The notes under the pieces are model-generated. The model made no database searches. It saw only the letters and a program-made list of their open reading frames with translations, and was not told the DNA's origin. DNA of 64,000 nucleotides from Bugula neritina (Eukaryota > Bryozoa > Gymnolaemata > Cheilostomatida > Bugulidae): assembly GCA_964035545.1 (NCBI GenBank), contig OZ037769.1:10919133-10983132 (forward strand), in the 5' to 3' direction. Made by a program: the position numbers and the translations under genes. This document shows positions 39,327 through 52,779 of this stretch, in pieces (position 1 is the stretch's first letter; every line of letters begins with the position of its first letter).

Positions 39327-40313
39327 TTAGCTTGCACCTCCTGGAGGTAGCAAATAGCTTGTAGAATCGTCATTATCATCTTCCTTAGAACTCAGACTAG
39401 GGCTATGGCTCCTATCTTTCCTGGCATCACTATTAGTATTGCTGTGATCAGTCAGCGAGCTACTGCTGCCAATAATAAGGTTATCCGCTGATACACTCAT
39501 ACCACGTGATTTCCTCGGGGTATCAGGTGAATCATGCAGCATCTTGCGAGTGAAAGCTGAGGTTCCCTCCCCTTGCTCGCCACATGAATGCAGTCTGCGA
39601 CGTTTATCTCTGACAGGTCTAGGGGGAGTCTTGGAGTCACTGGCTAGAGGCGACTTGCCACGACTTCTGCCTCTGTAGTTCCTCAAGTCGATGTTGTGAA
39701 TAGTGTTTGAGTGTTTGTCATAAAGAGCTAGAGTAAAATTATGGCCAGTGGAGCTTTGTACACTTCGGGCAGCACTAGCCAGACCCTTCGGTAGTCTGAC
39801 AATCACTTGCTGACCTGAGGCATCCGGTCTTTTAGTCTCGTTTACTCGGTTAACTTGGAATACTCTCTTTCCGGAGAAAATTTTCTGGGTGGAATTGGAG
39901 TCATCACTACAGCCAGGGGGGTCGCACTCTACACCACTGCTAGACCCCCTGTGGGCACTGTTCCAGGGCGTATTCTCATCCTTATCTCCCAATATGGCCG
40001 TCACACTGTTGACGGTCAGATCTGCGGCATCTACTCCGAAAGGGTCGTAATATTCCTTCTTGCCTTTGCCTTTAGCGCTGCTCTTAGCCTCCTCTATTTC
40101 CACACCATGTCTCCTAGCTTTATGAAGTACACATGTCTTTCTGTATATGATGTAGACAATGGCACATACAAGTAGAACTCCGCCCACCACAACCACAGAG
40201 GAGATTATCTTCAACTGTTTATACTTGTCCACATGTGCCAGCTGAGTTGTGGTGAGAAAACCCACTTCATCTGTGGAGTTCAATGCATTGAGAGTAGAGT
40301 TTGCATCATCCAT
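39327..40313 (-). CDS. Single-pass membrane protein of unknown family
   Basis: An intronless 328-codon frame with an in-frame TGA upstream of the chosen ATG at 40313. The N-terminus (about 35 residues) lacks a signal peptide and has NST sequons at residues 5 and 12. A hydrophobic segment, IISSVVVVGGVLLVCAIVYI, spans about residues 36-57, followed by basic RKTCVLHKARRH. This indicates N-out/C-in (type III) topology. The cytoplasmic tail of about 270 residues is Ser-rich and basic, with SPLASDSKTPPRPVRDKRRR and RSHSPSLSS phosphorylation-like motifs, ending SYLLPPGGAS. No catalytic or adhesion domain is seen. It could be a small adhesion or receptor-tail protein; function unknown. A 5' UTR intron is possible (AG at about 40430), so its promoter may be well upstream. 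Confidence 0.8.
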   Translation of the reverse strand: MDDANSTLNALNSTDEVGFLTTTQLAHVDKYKQLKIISSVVVVGGVLLVCAIVYIIYRKTCVLHKARRHGVEIEEAKSSAKGKGKKEYYDPFGVDAADLTVNSVTAILGDKDENTPWNSAHRGSSSGVECDPPGCSDDSNSTQKIFSGKRVFQVNRVNETKRPDASGQQVIVRLPKGLASAARSVQSSTGHNFTLALYDKHSNTIHNIDLRNYRGRSRGKSPLASDSKTPPRPVRDKRRRLHSCGEQGEGTSAFTRKMLHDSPDTPRKSRGMSVSADNLIIGSSSSLTDHSNTNSDARKDRSHSPSLSSKEDDNDDSTSYLLPPGGAS

Positions 40314-40804
40314 GTTCACCACGAAATCTCCCAGGGTTTGTTTTCTTCATGAGTGGGTGATAAGGTATAGGGTGAGGTATAAAGTGGCCACTTGCCTCAA
40401 CCTCCTTCTGTATACACACAACCTAGAATATAACAGATACATTACTCCTAGATAGGGACACACAGAGGTATGAATATCAAAGTTGAGGTTACTAAGCTAT
40501 TGCTTAGAAGAAATTGTGAGTTATAAACCACCAATTAATTTTTTCTTTCACGGAGATGCCTGATACGAATTGATAAATGGGAAAGTAACTCTTTCTAAAC
40601 ATGATATGTTGGTTACCACACAATAACAGTAAACACAATAACAAGTAGGCCTACAACTAAACTATTTCAGTAAACAAAACAACAGTGTACGACTAAACCA
40701 CGCTAGTTCACCTTATTCCGGGAAGTTTTACCCGTTACAACAATGTAACTATTCATTCATTTGCTAACAAATAAATTCAATTGAGTTACTTTGGGCAATC
40801 ACAG

Positions 40805-41150
40805 TAGTATATAGTAATATAGAGACTAGTATAATGTATAGTATAATATAGTAATATAGGGACTAGTATAATGTATAGTATAATATAGTAATATAGAGAC
40901 TAGTATAATGTATAGTATAATATAGTAATATAGGGACTAGTATAATGTACAGTATAATATAGTAATATAGAGACTAGTATAATGTATAGTATAATATAGT
41001 AATATAGAGACTAGTATAATGTATAGTATAATATAGTAATATAGAGACCAGTATAATGTATAGTATAATATAGTAATATAGAGACTAGTATAATGTATAG
41101 TATAATATAGTAATATAGAGACTAGTATAATGTATAGTATATATACTACT
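40805..41150. repeat. 37-bp minisatellite
   Basis: About nine tandem copies, each with GAGACTAGTATAATGTATAG and AGTAATATAG. It is intergenic, upstream of the minus-strand membrane-protein gene. Confidence 0.95.
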
Positions 41151-44100
41151 GTCTACTGCATAGCTTATAGATAAGGCAATTCAATAGAGCATGAAAATTT
41201 ACAAGCTATTTCGACATTGAGGAAAACAAAATTTATGGAAAATACATTTCCCAAAATAAAATGTTATTGGAATGTTGATGACTTCTCAACCATGCTACCA
41301 GTTCTATGATGCAATACCTATTAATTGATGGGTGATGACACACACACCCATCTACTGACACTATTGCAGAGTAAATCACAGTGTCAGGGCGTGATATTAC
41401 CCAGTCAACTTGTCATTCCTATTTCTCCCACTTGAGATAGAGAAGCTGGAAATGGCCGTTTGGCTTTCGTCTTTGGTGCTGGCAAAAATCAACCCGCACA
41501 AATGGCCATTTCCCAGGGAGTTGAACTAATGGCACCATGGAATGGATACAGCCAAAAAATTAATAGCAGTTTAATAGAAATCAAATTGGATTGATAAGCA
41601 TTTCAAAATAACTAATTGTCAGAGACATGGGTATCATGGATGACAATTTGATAGCTAAACATATTGATATGGCTCTTGCAAGTAAATTGCTTTGATGATC
41701 ATTTGAAAGTACTCAGAACTATGCAAACAAGTACAGCTTCTAACCTATTTCCTCCAGTGTCGAAGTTACATTTGACGTTATTTCAACCAAAATTATTGTA
41801 TACACATATTGTAACATAACTTGATATAGCACTTGTGATTCTTATAGATTCACCTTTAAAACTGCCATGCAGTCTAAATAGAGACCTGGATTTATTGGCA
41901 ATAATAAATCATAATTTTGTGAATTCAGTGTAGTTTAATGGATATTGCACAGTTGGCAGTTGAACAGAAATTTACTCAACCCTATTGCAAATGCTAAAAA
42001 GTAAAGCTAAAGCTGATAGAAAGGAAAATAATATTCATGAAAGTCTATCTAGATTTGAAAGAGGTGGTAAATAAAGTAATGGCAGCAAACTGCCCGTTAT
42101 ACTAAGCTGTGGGACAGACACACTTGGTACCACCATTCAATAGCGGGATAATTTTAGCCAGGCTGAATTTAAATGGCAAAGCTTTAATCATGGAAACCCA
42201 TAGCATGCTGAACTAATTTATGATAATGAGGTTAATATATGTCAGGATGATGGTCAGTTGATTTATTATGTACAAGCCATAGAGTGGAGGATAGCATATA
42301 ACTTGTTAACCAAAAGCTGCTCAAATACACCTAAACTCTTGGGAGAAGTTTATTGTGGTAACAAATATTTCTAACCAGTGGCTGATAAAAATACAGACTC
42401 TTGATAGAAAAGATCTGCAGCCAGGAATATATTTTACTTTAATCTTACTGCAGAATGGGTTTTACAAAAATAAGTTGTGTAATCTATCAATACTGTCAAT
42501 ATAATACCTATATTCTAGCTGTTATATATAAATTATACCAGAGACAATGCCATTATCATACTGGCTCTTGGGTCCCTGTAAGTCTACTCATTTAAAACAA
42601 AACCTTGTAGTAGAAGTGCCTTAATACAGAGAACACCAGAAAACACCTATTTCAATACATGTCAAGTATAACCATATAGTAATACTGGGATTAATTAATA
42701 TGGGTAGTTATAAAGAAAGGAGATTACAAGGCCTGAAGTTAGTACAGCTGCAAGACCTACTAGTTTCCCACATGGCCTTACTCCTTAAAAAGGGTCCCTA
42801 CTGAAGCATTCTCTTAAATTCACTGCAAAGTGTGGCAAACAAGATTACAGGCTAGGCTGATCAACAGCTGTTACATAAGCAACAATTGAATTAGTAATCT
42901 AAATTCTGCTGCATAATCTATTGAAGAAATTAATTGAGCAAATTAGTGTGATAAAATCAGCTCTAATTGAATAAATTTTAAAAAGAAATCAAGAATGCTA
43001 GCAAATAACATTTGCTTAATCCTGATGAGATATGTCTATCAAGGAGAAAATTGTTTTAAAGTATGGTGATAATTTTATGACAATTATTCTGAACGTGAAT
43101 GTAACATAATTCAGTAGCCTTTTTAATCAGTTTCCTTTATGGAAGACTGTAAAGCTTATCTTCCTAGTGAATGGAAAGCATAGAAATCTAGACTACTACA
43201 GCTGACTGCCTTCACATAACCGAACTTTGCTCACATATCCAATGCTAATCTTATCAGTTCATCAACAGAAAAAGATCAAACACGTGATTTATAGCTCAAT
43301 TACGTCTTAGTTTCTCCTGGCAAACAGCCAGTAGAGCAGCAGGCTTGATATTGATACAAGTTTGTGTTCCAATAAAATCCTTTTAGCTGTAGACCACTTG
43401 GCATTATGGTGATCATTAGCAACAAGCCATTCTCATTCCACTGCCATATGGACAGCTAATGGCAGAGACTAGCACCAACAACCTTCATAAGTCTCAACTA
43501 TATGAGCTGCTCTTTATATTATATTCAATAGTGCAATGAGTAGTGGATTTGACCACCAAAATTTTGAAAAGTTTATAACCTTATAATAATTACGGCTGAT
43601 GTAATGTTGGCGTAGGTACTAAAAGCAGTCACTACAGGTAACAGGATGCAAGAAGTTCCCTATGACAACATTACCTACTTCCACTGTACCTACTTGATTA
43701 ATAAGATGTATAGCAACTATTCAAGCAAATTCTTAGATAGACTGCAGAACATCTCAGCCACCGGTTTCCAATAAACGGAGACCAAAGTGCCAAACCTTTA
43801 ACCTTTTCCTAACATAGGTGCAAGTTCTAGAAGCTTGATAGCTCTAGCTGGCTTAGGAACTGCTCAAAATTTGTATCTGGAGTTCTTTTAAAACACATTG
43901 TTGAAATTATTATATGATAAATTTCTATAAAAAATATTACAGAATAGAACTTGTTTGACTAAATTAGCTATTGAGATGTAATATTCAGCCATATTTAAAT
44001 ATGTTTATATCATGTAGGAGATTAGATTCTGAACTCTGATAAATAAATAAACTCAAATAATTTAATTCTCAGTTTCATTGAATACACTGGTATATTTTGT

Positions 44101-47100
44101 AGTGAAGGGTCAGTTTTTAAACCAAAAAAGCTGAGTTGTAAATAGGTAAGTTAAGGTACCAGTAATATCAAGGTACTGCTTAGATTTGTTCTAGAGTTTC
44201 AGGTAGTATATATTCAATTAGTTATTAATAAATATATTATATGTTTTCCTTACACAAGCCATTAAAAATGATACTAATGCAGAGAATAGTACAGTGCTTC
44301 CTCCATATCTCACTAAGCTACACAACACCAAATTCGTGACATAGTAGAGTACCAGATTCAACTCATTGATCCAATAAATTCTATTTTGTCCCTATACAAA
44401 CATATGTATATAAACCCCAAAAGGGAGCTCAGGCGGTTTTGGTGACCTATAGAATTCCATAAGAAAGGGATCTGTGAGCTATAGAGGGAGCACTGTATAT
44501 AATTAAAACATGGAGATGTATGTTATTACTGAAATTATTTAAGGTAAAAAAGAGTGAACATGAAGCTACTGATATATTATCGACCAAAAAATGATTGGTA
44601 CTCAAAGATTTTGAATGAAGTAAACCATCTCAAGTATAAGGGTATATAACTATACTAACCCAGCGGCCAGTATCAGATATAATAAACTGGGCCCAGTATA
44701 ACATTAACTGGGGGATTGCACTGATGACAGACTACTAAGAAAACATGAAGGTATGCTCTATTTACAAGGTTAAAGTCTACAGATAGTCACAGTGAACCAC
44801 TATATTTTATAACTGGATTATTCTAGCTGTAACTAGTTACAAATACTAACAAAGTGATGGAGACTAAAATTAGTTTTTTGCACCAACTAGTCTCCCAAAT
44901 CTTATAATTGATTGAGAAACAATGAGGGTAATATCCTAGTCCACCAGCGAAAAATATCACTGACCTAATCTATTGTCTACCAGCTTCAAAGAACAATGGT
45001 TGGTCTCTACAGTCCCCAGTACTGTTGTCAGTCACTACAAGCAGTAGTCCAACCATAGTGAACTATCCAAAGGAATCTGGAATCATTACTTCCACGAATT
45101 AGTTTCTAAGTCATTAAATCTGAACTAATTTTCCAAATAGGATATGCACTCACAAAAAACTATTTGAAGTCATTTAATCACATAAAAATTAAATAGGACA
45201 ACTTAGTTACTAGAAGTACTTTCTTTAATTGCAAAATAATTTTCAAAACAAATTAACTGAAGACATTACATACAGCTGCCCAGGTTTTAATAAAATATCG
45301 TTTACCTAATGATTTATATCCCGTTGTTAGCTGATATAGTTTAAAATTAATTCGTGTTAGTTGATAGAAACCTAAGCTTGTTGTTGGGTCAAGTGTCAGT
45401 ATTGAACAGATATAGTCTATATACTAAAGTCTACAGATTTTAATCAGAATATTAACTGTTGCTTTTACAACTACAAATTCTTATATTTCTTACAAGTACA
45501 CATTTTTTCAATTTCAACTTTAACATGGGGTTATGAGATATTCTTGCCAACAAATGAAACAGACCTGTCAAGTATATCACCGTAAATTATGCCATCACTA
45601 TAGGATTATTCACTAAAACTTCAAGCTGACAGTTGCAACCTATTGTAAAAATCTTCAGTAAGCATTTTATTCAACTTGATAATAGATTGGTAGTAGAGTA
45701 AAGAAAATTCCATTAGTTGCAGTAATTTGTTGTGAGAAATGGTTTGCTAGAAATAGACTCAGTAATTTTAGAAAGAAGAATTAGTTCAAAATCTAAACAT
45801 CAAAACAGTGCCATTCTTCATGCTTATTTGCATTAGAAATTACCACACACATAGAATTTACATTTTTAATTTATCATTCTTTATAGTTTATATGGTTTCT
45901 GTACACTCCTGCCAGTATATATGGTCAATTGATTAATGATAATTAGCTAGCAAAAAAATTGAAGGAGAAACTACTTTTTATAATCAAATTAAATTATGTT
46001 TACTGGTTAAATTATTTCTGAGCCTAATTTCCTTTTTTTTGAGCAGAATAACAAATAAATTATAGCTTTAGTTAAATGCTAAAACTGGTTTATTTTGACT
46101 TTGTTTATCATTAAATATTCATTAGAGACCACAACATTTATTTTCCACAGATTCCACAGGCAGTGAGTGATTCACCATTTCAAGATCTTCTGCCGCCTAG
46201 AACTTATCTTGTATTATTAGGAGACTTACTGATTCTAACCAACATAATAAACACAACAGAAGATTACTGTCCTTATAGTAGCAGGGCCTAGTTATTGCAA
46301 CAATTATATACATATATAATAACATTAATTTTTTAATCCAGTTAGCTCAAGCTCTACCTAACAGAAAGTGGCAAGCCTTGGGCAGGCATATAGATCTAGG
46401 TAGCATCACCTGACATTAGTCACATTATCTAATTCATGTCATTACTCAATATAATGTTATCTTGAGAAATTCCACGTACTGTAATTGTGAAAAGTGTACC
46501 AAATATTGAATAATATAAAAACCAACAACCTCTTTGGCACTTTTGACTAGCAACAAACTAATTCATCAAATGCGAGCTACAATTTGTCAACTGTTAAGCT
46601 AGAAGATCAATCATTAGTGTAATGGCCATTGCACACTAATAAGAGTCTATTCCAGCTACTGGACTGACTTGCTGAGATCATTAATAATTGGTCTAGACAA
46701 AACAATTGATTTACCTGGCTTGCTATATGTTATGGAAATTTTGACAAGTAAAATCTAAATTTATCTAATTTCATCACCTCATACTTACATACACAATCTT
46801 GACAGCAATTTTCTAATTAATTCCGCTATTCATAAATTGTATGCACTCAAACCCTCAACTTTCAACTCCTAATGGACTTATTGCTGACATCAATACTTGC
46901 TACAGTTATGGTTAATGCAGTAGCTATGGTTATTCCAATTTCAAGGCTTCACTCAGTCTCATCCATGTGAGAAGAAAGTTATAGTTTGGTTGAGTCACTT
47001 GTGATTGCCTCCACTAATTTTTCAGAGATTTAATTGTTGGAAATTATCATTTTTACTGAGTTATTAAGTTACAATATAAATCTGAAAGTAAAAGGCTGAA

Positions 47101-47519
47101 TTAGTACTACTACTTTGCCTTTTGGATTTATAACAACTTCTAGTACTAATACTTAAACTACCACTAATAGCAGCACAGCTATCGCTATGGCTCCTCCTGA
47201 TACTAACACCGTGTGCATAATACTAAATGCAAAATATACAGGCAAAGCTGCAGGTGTTAATCAGTGGCAAAACTTTAAATACAATTACTGGTATTAAAGT
47301 AAAAATAATGGGTGGTTATGTTTAACAAAAACTTAGCCTTTATAGTTTATACTAAAGTACAATATGAATCTGACCTAACACTAGTGTTCAGATGAGTTTG
47401 AATGATAAAAACCACCATAACATTGTGATTCAAAGACAATCGCTGCAATGATGAAAATCAGATTTAACATCAGTTGCAAAAACAGTATAATTATGACTAT
47501 CACTATGAACAGGACAAAG
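41151..47519. other. Long stretch with no gene seen
   Basis: No open frame of 60 codons exists on either strand between about 40460 and 48060, and I found no exon-like segment. Composition is more even than in the introns, without large tandem repeats. An imperfect inverted repeat (GGAAATGGCC / AAATGGCCATTTCC) lies at about 41450-41510. It could be regulatory DNA or a 5' UTR intron of a neighbour. Confidence 0.5.
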
Positions 47520-47672
47520 GGAGCAGCTTAGTGAGCATGAAGTCATGGTTTCGAACTCCGCAATGGCGATTGGTGATGTTAGGAAGAGCATCCAGGCCAT
47601 AATTGCTCACAAAAACCCTTTTCTTCAAGGGGTTTCTCCCAGGAATGGTGACTATAAACTTGCGTGAGTTAT
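47520..47672 (+). mobile_element. Internally deleted SINE copy
   Basis: Same family as 3574-3785. The tRNA-like head is shortened (A-box region lost) but TGGTTTCGAACTCC and GATGTTAGGAAGAGCATCCA remain, with the 3' end TGACTATAAACTTGCGTGAG. Confidence 0.85.
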
Positions 47673-48289
47673 AACTATAAGCAGGAAACTAACTAGTCGT
47701 TGTAATACTAAGACTTACCAAGATCATGTGGTTGACCATCACAATGATTCATTTAATGATAAATAATAACTACAATTGGATAGGATGACCAAATTTCAGT
47801 CAGATACAAGAACATGGCAGTGTGGTTGACTATAGAGTATGGATTATTGCCAACAACCAATTTAACCTGGTAGAAAATCATTTGGTAGAAGAGGAGGGTC
47901 AATCCGAAACTCCTTAAATTTTAACACAGACTGCTGTTTCCCAAAGGCATGTTTTATTGTTTACTGTGCAGTCATTTTAGTCAAATCAAAATTGTGATTG
48001 ATATTTATATCAAATAAGTAATAGTAGCAGTTTTTCATCATATTGATGTTCATAACGATATGATCATCACATTAAAACCATATTCAAAAGCTAATGATTT
48101 ATATTTAATTAATTACTATCTACTACTACTAGTAATTACATATTTAAATTTTGAAGTGATACTTATAGTTATTAGTTATACTTATACTGATAATCATAAT
48201 GCTAATGATATTCATACTGATCCTGATACTCGAACTCGTACTGCATACTGATACAGTGAACGTGATACACTTACAGTTATACGCAGAGT

Positions 48290-48720
48290 CACTCACTACT
48301 TTGAGTTTGACCACCTTCTACTAGTACTACTACTAGTGAGTACTACTACTACAAGTACTAGTAGTAGTAGTAGTACTAGCACTAGGCCTAGCAGTAAGTC
48401 AAAGTGTAACTTAGTTATACTTATAGTACTGTATCTTTGGTTTTACTGCTAGAGTCTAGTATTACTATTACCATTAGCAGCATTATTAATATTACTATTA
48501 GTACACATAATGATAATACTAGTAGTAATACTCTAGATTCTAGTGATAACAGAAATTATACTATAGTTATACTTATAATATAAGTATAACTATAAGACTA
48601 TAACTATAAGTATAAATTAATGTATTACTATTAGTATAACTAGAAGTATAAGTATTACTATAACTATTACTATAACTATTACTATTAGTATTAGTATTAC
48701 TATTAGTATTACTAATTTAG
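48290..48720. repeat. TAC/TAG trinucleotide and ATTACT-type simple repeats
   Basis: CTACTACTAGTGAGTACTAC and inverted AGTAGTAGTAGTACTAG blocks form a local palindrome at about 48318-48380. A tract of TATAAGTATAACTATTACTAT words follows, up to 48720. No coding potential is seen. Confidence 0.8.
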
Positions 48721-49109
48721 TATAATATCACTATAAGTATAACATTTATTGTTTATTTAAATATATTATTTTTTAATTTATTTTTAAAATTGATGAATTT
48801 TCAACTATTATTTCATCTTAAAGATTATTATTATCAAACTCAAAATAAAACTCAAAGTGAAAGTCAAACTGACTAACAACATTAATTTACAATCTTAATT
48901 TAGTGACTGTGATCAATATGAATATACAAGCATCATTTAACACGATCTACCTTAATTGATCCAACTGACGTTTTTACAGTAACGGCTTTAAAAAGTTTAG
49001 CTTATAAGTTATATGACAATAAAGGACAAGGTATAATTCGCACGTCCACCACAATGGTCTTGTAAATTACAAATAATAATTGAAGAGCGTGCGTCAGTTA
49101 CCGCTAATA

Positions 49110-49240
49110 AAACAGCACCCAATGACCTGTTGATCGCAAAGTGATTGGCTAAAGACCCAATTTCGCATAGCTGTCGAAACTTTATCTCCCAGAAAATTAT
49201 ATAAGGTTTACCGGTGCGATAACGACGCAAATCAGTCTCA
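49110..49240 (+). promoter_or_regulatory. Putative core promoter (CCAAT, TATA, Inr)
   Basis: CCAAT at about 49118 and 49158 and its reverse ATTGG at about 49143, a TATA box TTATATAAGG at 49197-49206, and an initiator TCAGTC at 49232-49237, about 33 bp downstream. The local sequence is richer in CpG than its surroundings. The nearest plus-strand gene begins at 51081; its first coding exon is preceded by an acceptor-like TTTCTGTCTCTTACTAAG, suggesting a 5' UTR intron that could connect the two. Confidence 0.45.
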
Positions 49241-51080
49241 AACTTGCAGACAACTTTGTAGTTTGTTCTAAAAATGCATAGCCGAAGTCAATTATTGTAC
49301 TGTTAGAGCTAAAACTTTAAAGATTTCAATTGAAAGTTTGATTAAATAAAAATTTCGTAAATCACAAAATCAATTTACTCTATGATGTAGTTATTATCAT
49401 TCTTTTGATGAGAAAAAGGGAAAGAACTTTCAGTAATTAGTCTTTTCTAACAGATGGGGTGGAGAGATACTATTGTAAGCCCATAGCTTTTTCATATTCC
49501 TATAATCAAATACTGCCTTTCCGTAAAATGATGGTAAACATAATATATTATAAAATACAATGTGAGCCTACAAAAAATATATATTGCAGGTCAAGACTCC
49601 TAAATCGGAGTTAAAAGAAATTATATCAGGTTAAAGACCTAAATGACAGGTTTCTTGACTAGCTTCAATAGAATGCTACCTCATCATAATAATATATGCT
49701 CTAAATTTGCACCTCCAAATATTTAACAGATTGTATAATTTCAAACTTACATGATCTTCCACCTGTTAGATTGTTATGCTATTTTAGAGTAATAGAGGAA
49801 AATTTGATATAAACTAGGTAGGTAATAACAGACCAGTATAAGAAGTATAATTTAGGTACTAAGAAGTCAATTGACTAAAATGTACTTGAAACTGTTTATT
49901 GAAGGCTAGTAATGATTAAATGTTTGTTTTTGTTTTAAACATTGTAGAAATCTGGGAATTATTTTGGAATTGCTATTACAAAAATAACCATTTGCATCAT
50001 CCAACATAATGATTACCTAATTTGGCATACATTTGTATATTTTATATTAGCTTTAAGTAGCATCATATTATATGCTCTGATACTTTACAAACTGGAAAAA
50101 ATCATCTCTTTATTATAGTTTATAGTTTAGGCTACCAGAGTAAGCGGACATATGCAGACTAGATATTGAGTGAGAGAGCAGCCTAACAAGCAGGGGGCAT
50201 AACTCTTCATCCTTGATTTTGATACAAACTAAAAGAACAAGTATTTTAGCATAATATTATACAATATCATATTATATTATATATTACAATATTATGGTAT
50301 ATAACATTGTAATATACAATACTGTATAATACAATGTCATAATATTATATTATACTATTTGAAAAAATATTGTACTTCACGCATCTGCTCAGATTAAGTA
50401 CTTCTATAAGCCTCTGTTATTTTTATTATTTTTAGTATTATGTAGCATAAACAAAATTGTATAATTAATAAAAAGATTTATAACTCTACACTTCCAAGCA
50501 ACTATGACTTAACCTTGCTCTTCAAAAACAAAATTAAAAGGTTAAATAGATTGAAAACACTAGCATACCAACTGTGCCTTGAACATGCTCTGGCTGTTGC
50601 AAAATGTCTACTTTTCCTTAACCTTTACAAAACCCTGGCAACCAGTTTTGCTGGTTAATATCATGTATTAGGCAAGCAAGTAAATAGTAACAAGAATGAT
50701 GTCTTCTATGTTTATATATAACTATAGGTTTGAGTTTTAACTGCTGCATGAATTCTGCTGTAAAGGTTTACTGTTTAAAAGAGTATTGCAGAAGGCTATG
50801 AGTGAGCTAGTAGGACAAACCAGGGTAACTTATAGGTATAACCTGCATACCACTCAGCCATATACTCTTTTTTATACATATAGATGGATCTGTACACATC
50901 AATGCACGCAGAGAGCTGCATGGAGGTTAAGAGTATAGCATAGTCTAACTTGCATGTTGTCGTAATCTAAACATGGGTTGAGATGAGAATTTCACCATAT
51001 GGTTTTGCTAATCTAGTTCACATTTACCATTACTTCCTTTCATAGTTTACCAGTTAAATTTCTGTCTCTTACTAAGCAAC
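49241..51080. other. Possible 5' UTR intron or intergenic
   Basis: AT-rich; includes imperfect AATATTATA palindromes at 50230-50360. No coding exon seen. Confidence 0.4.
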
Positions 51081-52779
51081 ATGTTAAAACTTCTACTTCT
51101 AGTTTCCTCTTTGGTAGCTGGCTCTTATGCCATAGCCTGCGTTCCAGAGATGTGCAACAGCATTGACCAACCTGAACTCAACTGCAATGGTGACGTAATA
51201 AAGAACGGAGGTTTCTGTGGCTGTACTGATATTTGTGCTGGTGTAAGTATCAATATTTGGGTTCATTCATTTTACTGCTGAGCATTTTTATATAATAGCA
51301 GAAAAAATTGTGTACTTGAAAATATGTTAATGCCTTTCTAAAGCAGTATCTACTGTTACCGGGAATAACCAGAACAATGTTGCATTAAGGTGGAAGGTGA
51401 CCCATGTGTGTTGCCTGAAGACAACTCCATCCTCTTGCTTGGAATTCCCCGCGGAGTACCCTGCAGTCAAGGACATGAGTGTACTAAGGCCGCTTATGGT
51501 GATGTCAACCACTTGAAGCCTCTCCTGACCTCTGGCAGTGGTGTCTGTAAAAAAACCTTTGAAGTATCAACAACACGTAAGTTCTGCTTCAAGTTTTGGG
51601 TCTAGGATTGAAAACACAATTTGTAGAAGCAATTGAAAATTAGGAAGGGGCAAACACTTTTCATGTAAACATGTTGTGTATCAATTGGAAGTTTCTGTTT
51701 TACTGCCAACAAATCTATTTGGAATTTCTTTCCCATATCATTACCCAAATTATCATGCACTTTACTATTTATACCTAAATTATATGATTCATCATTACCT
51801 AAATTCTTTAGTTTGTCATTATTTAAATTATATAATATACTTTTACCTAAATTATGTTGTAATTTACCATTATCTTTAGATTACATTATACTATATCATA
51901 ACCCAAATACCCTTCAATATAAATTATAATTCACAATAAATATCTGCCATGGCTCATAATTAATTAAGAAGGCAACTTTTTCTCTGTAATATGGATAATA
52001 ACAATAGCATAAACCCAGCATATTATGTTGCAGCCAGGCCTCTCTCTCAGTGTGAACAGACTAGAAGAGTTCGAATGATCTCCTTTGCCATCTGGAGAGG
52101 ACAATGGACCCCAAAGTGCAATGCCGATGGTACTTACCAACCCAAGCAGTGTGACAACACAGGTAAATAGATCTTGTGTATATCCTGCATATGGTAAGGT
52201 CAAGGTAAACAGATGGTAAGGTCAAGGTAAATAGATGTTGTGTATAACATATATATGGTAAGGTTAAGGTCCGTGAATACCATATAGGTGCTTGCAATAC
52301 TATACAATATTCAATAGCTTTTCAGTATTTTGAATATTTGAAAATGCATAAATTAAAAATTAATACAACTGTATAACGTTAAGACTTCTAATTCAATCAA
52401 GGTTGAATTAGAGGGCAATATTTTCAAGAACTCATAAACTTTTAACAATAATAGTCTGTAAACCCCAAATAATTTCATTATAATGCTTTACAAAAAAAAT
52501 TGTTATAAAAGTTTTTTACAAAAATACATACATACATACCTAGTCACACTAGTCTAGTAAATAAAAATATAGAATATGACATATAAATATATATTGTATT
52601 AGTATTAATCTGTTGTATTTAATTTCCGTGATACAATATATAAAATACTATTGTTTAATTATTAGAATAAATGTTTCAACTTTTATTATCTCCCCACAGG
52701 TGCCTGCTTCTGTGTGACTGCAAATGAAGGCAAAGTGTTGGAGGAAACCAAGCGAAACTCCCAAAACGTTTCATGTTAA
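51081..52779 (+). CDS. Secreted IGFBP-like / thyroglobulin type-1 domain protein
   Basis: Four exons, 51081-51242, 51390-51576, 52034-52162 and 52700-52779, join in phase to 185 residues. Residues 1-18 (MLKLLLLVSSLVAGSYAI) are a signal peptide. Residues 20-115 form a Cys-rich module with GGFCGCTDICAG followed by GDPC, resembling the GCGCC region of IGF-binding N-terminal domains. After a Ser/Thr/Pro linker, residues 122-185 form a thyroglobulin type-1 repeat: CEQTRR, then QCDNTGACFCV (the family's QC..CWCV motif with Phe for Trp), and a final Cys at the C-terminus. Such proteins are extracellular; IGFBP modules bind insulin-like peptides and thyroglobulin repeats can inhibit cysteine proteases, but neither activity is shown here. 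Poly(A) signal AATAAA near 52877. It converges on SNX17. Confidence 0.88.

Noticed and set aside
49009-49230. 73-codon minus-strand ORF
   Set aside because: It overlaps the promoter-like CCAAT/TATA/Inr cluster, has no ATG at a sensible site and no recognisable features.
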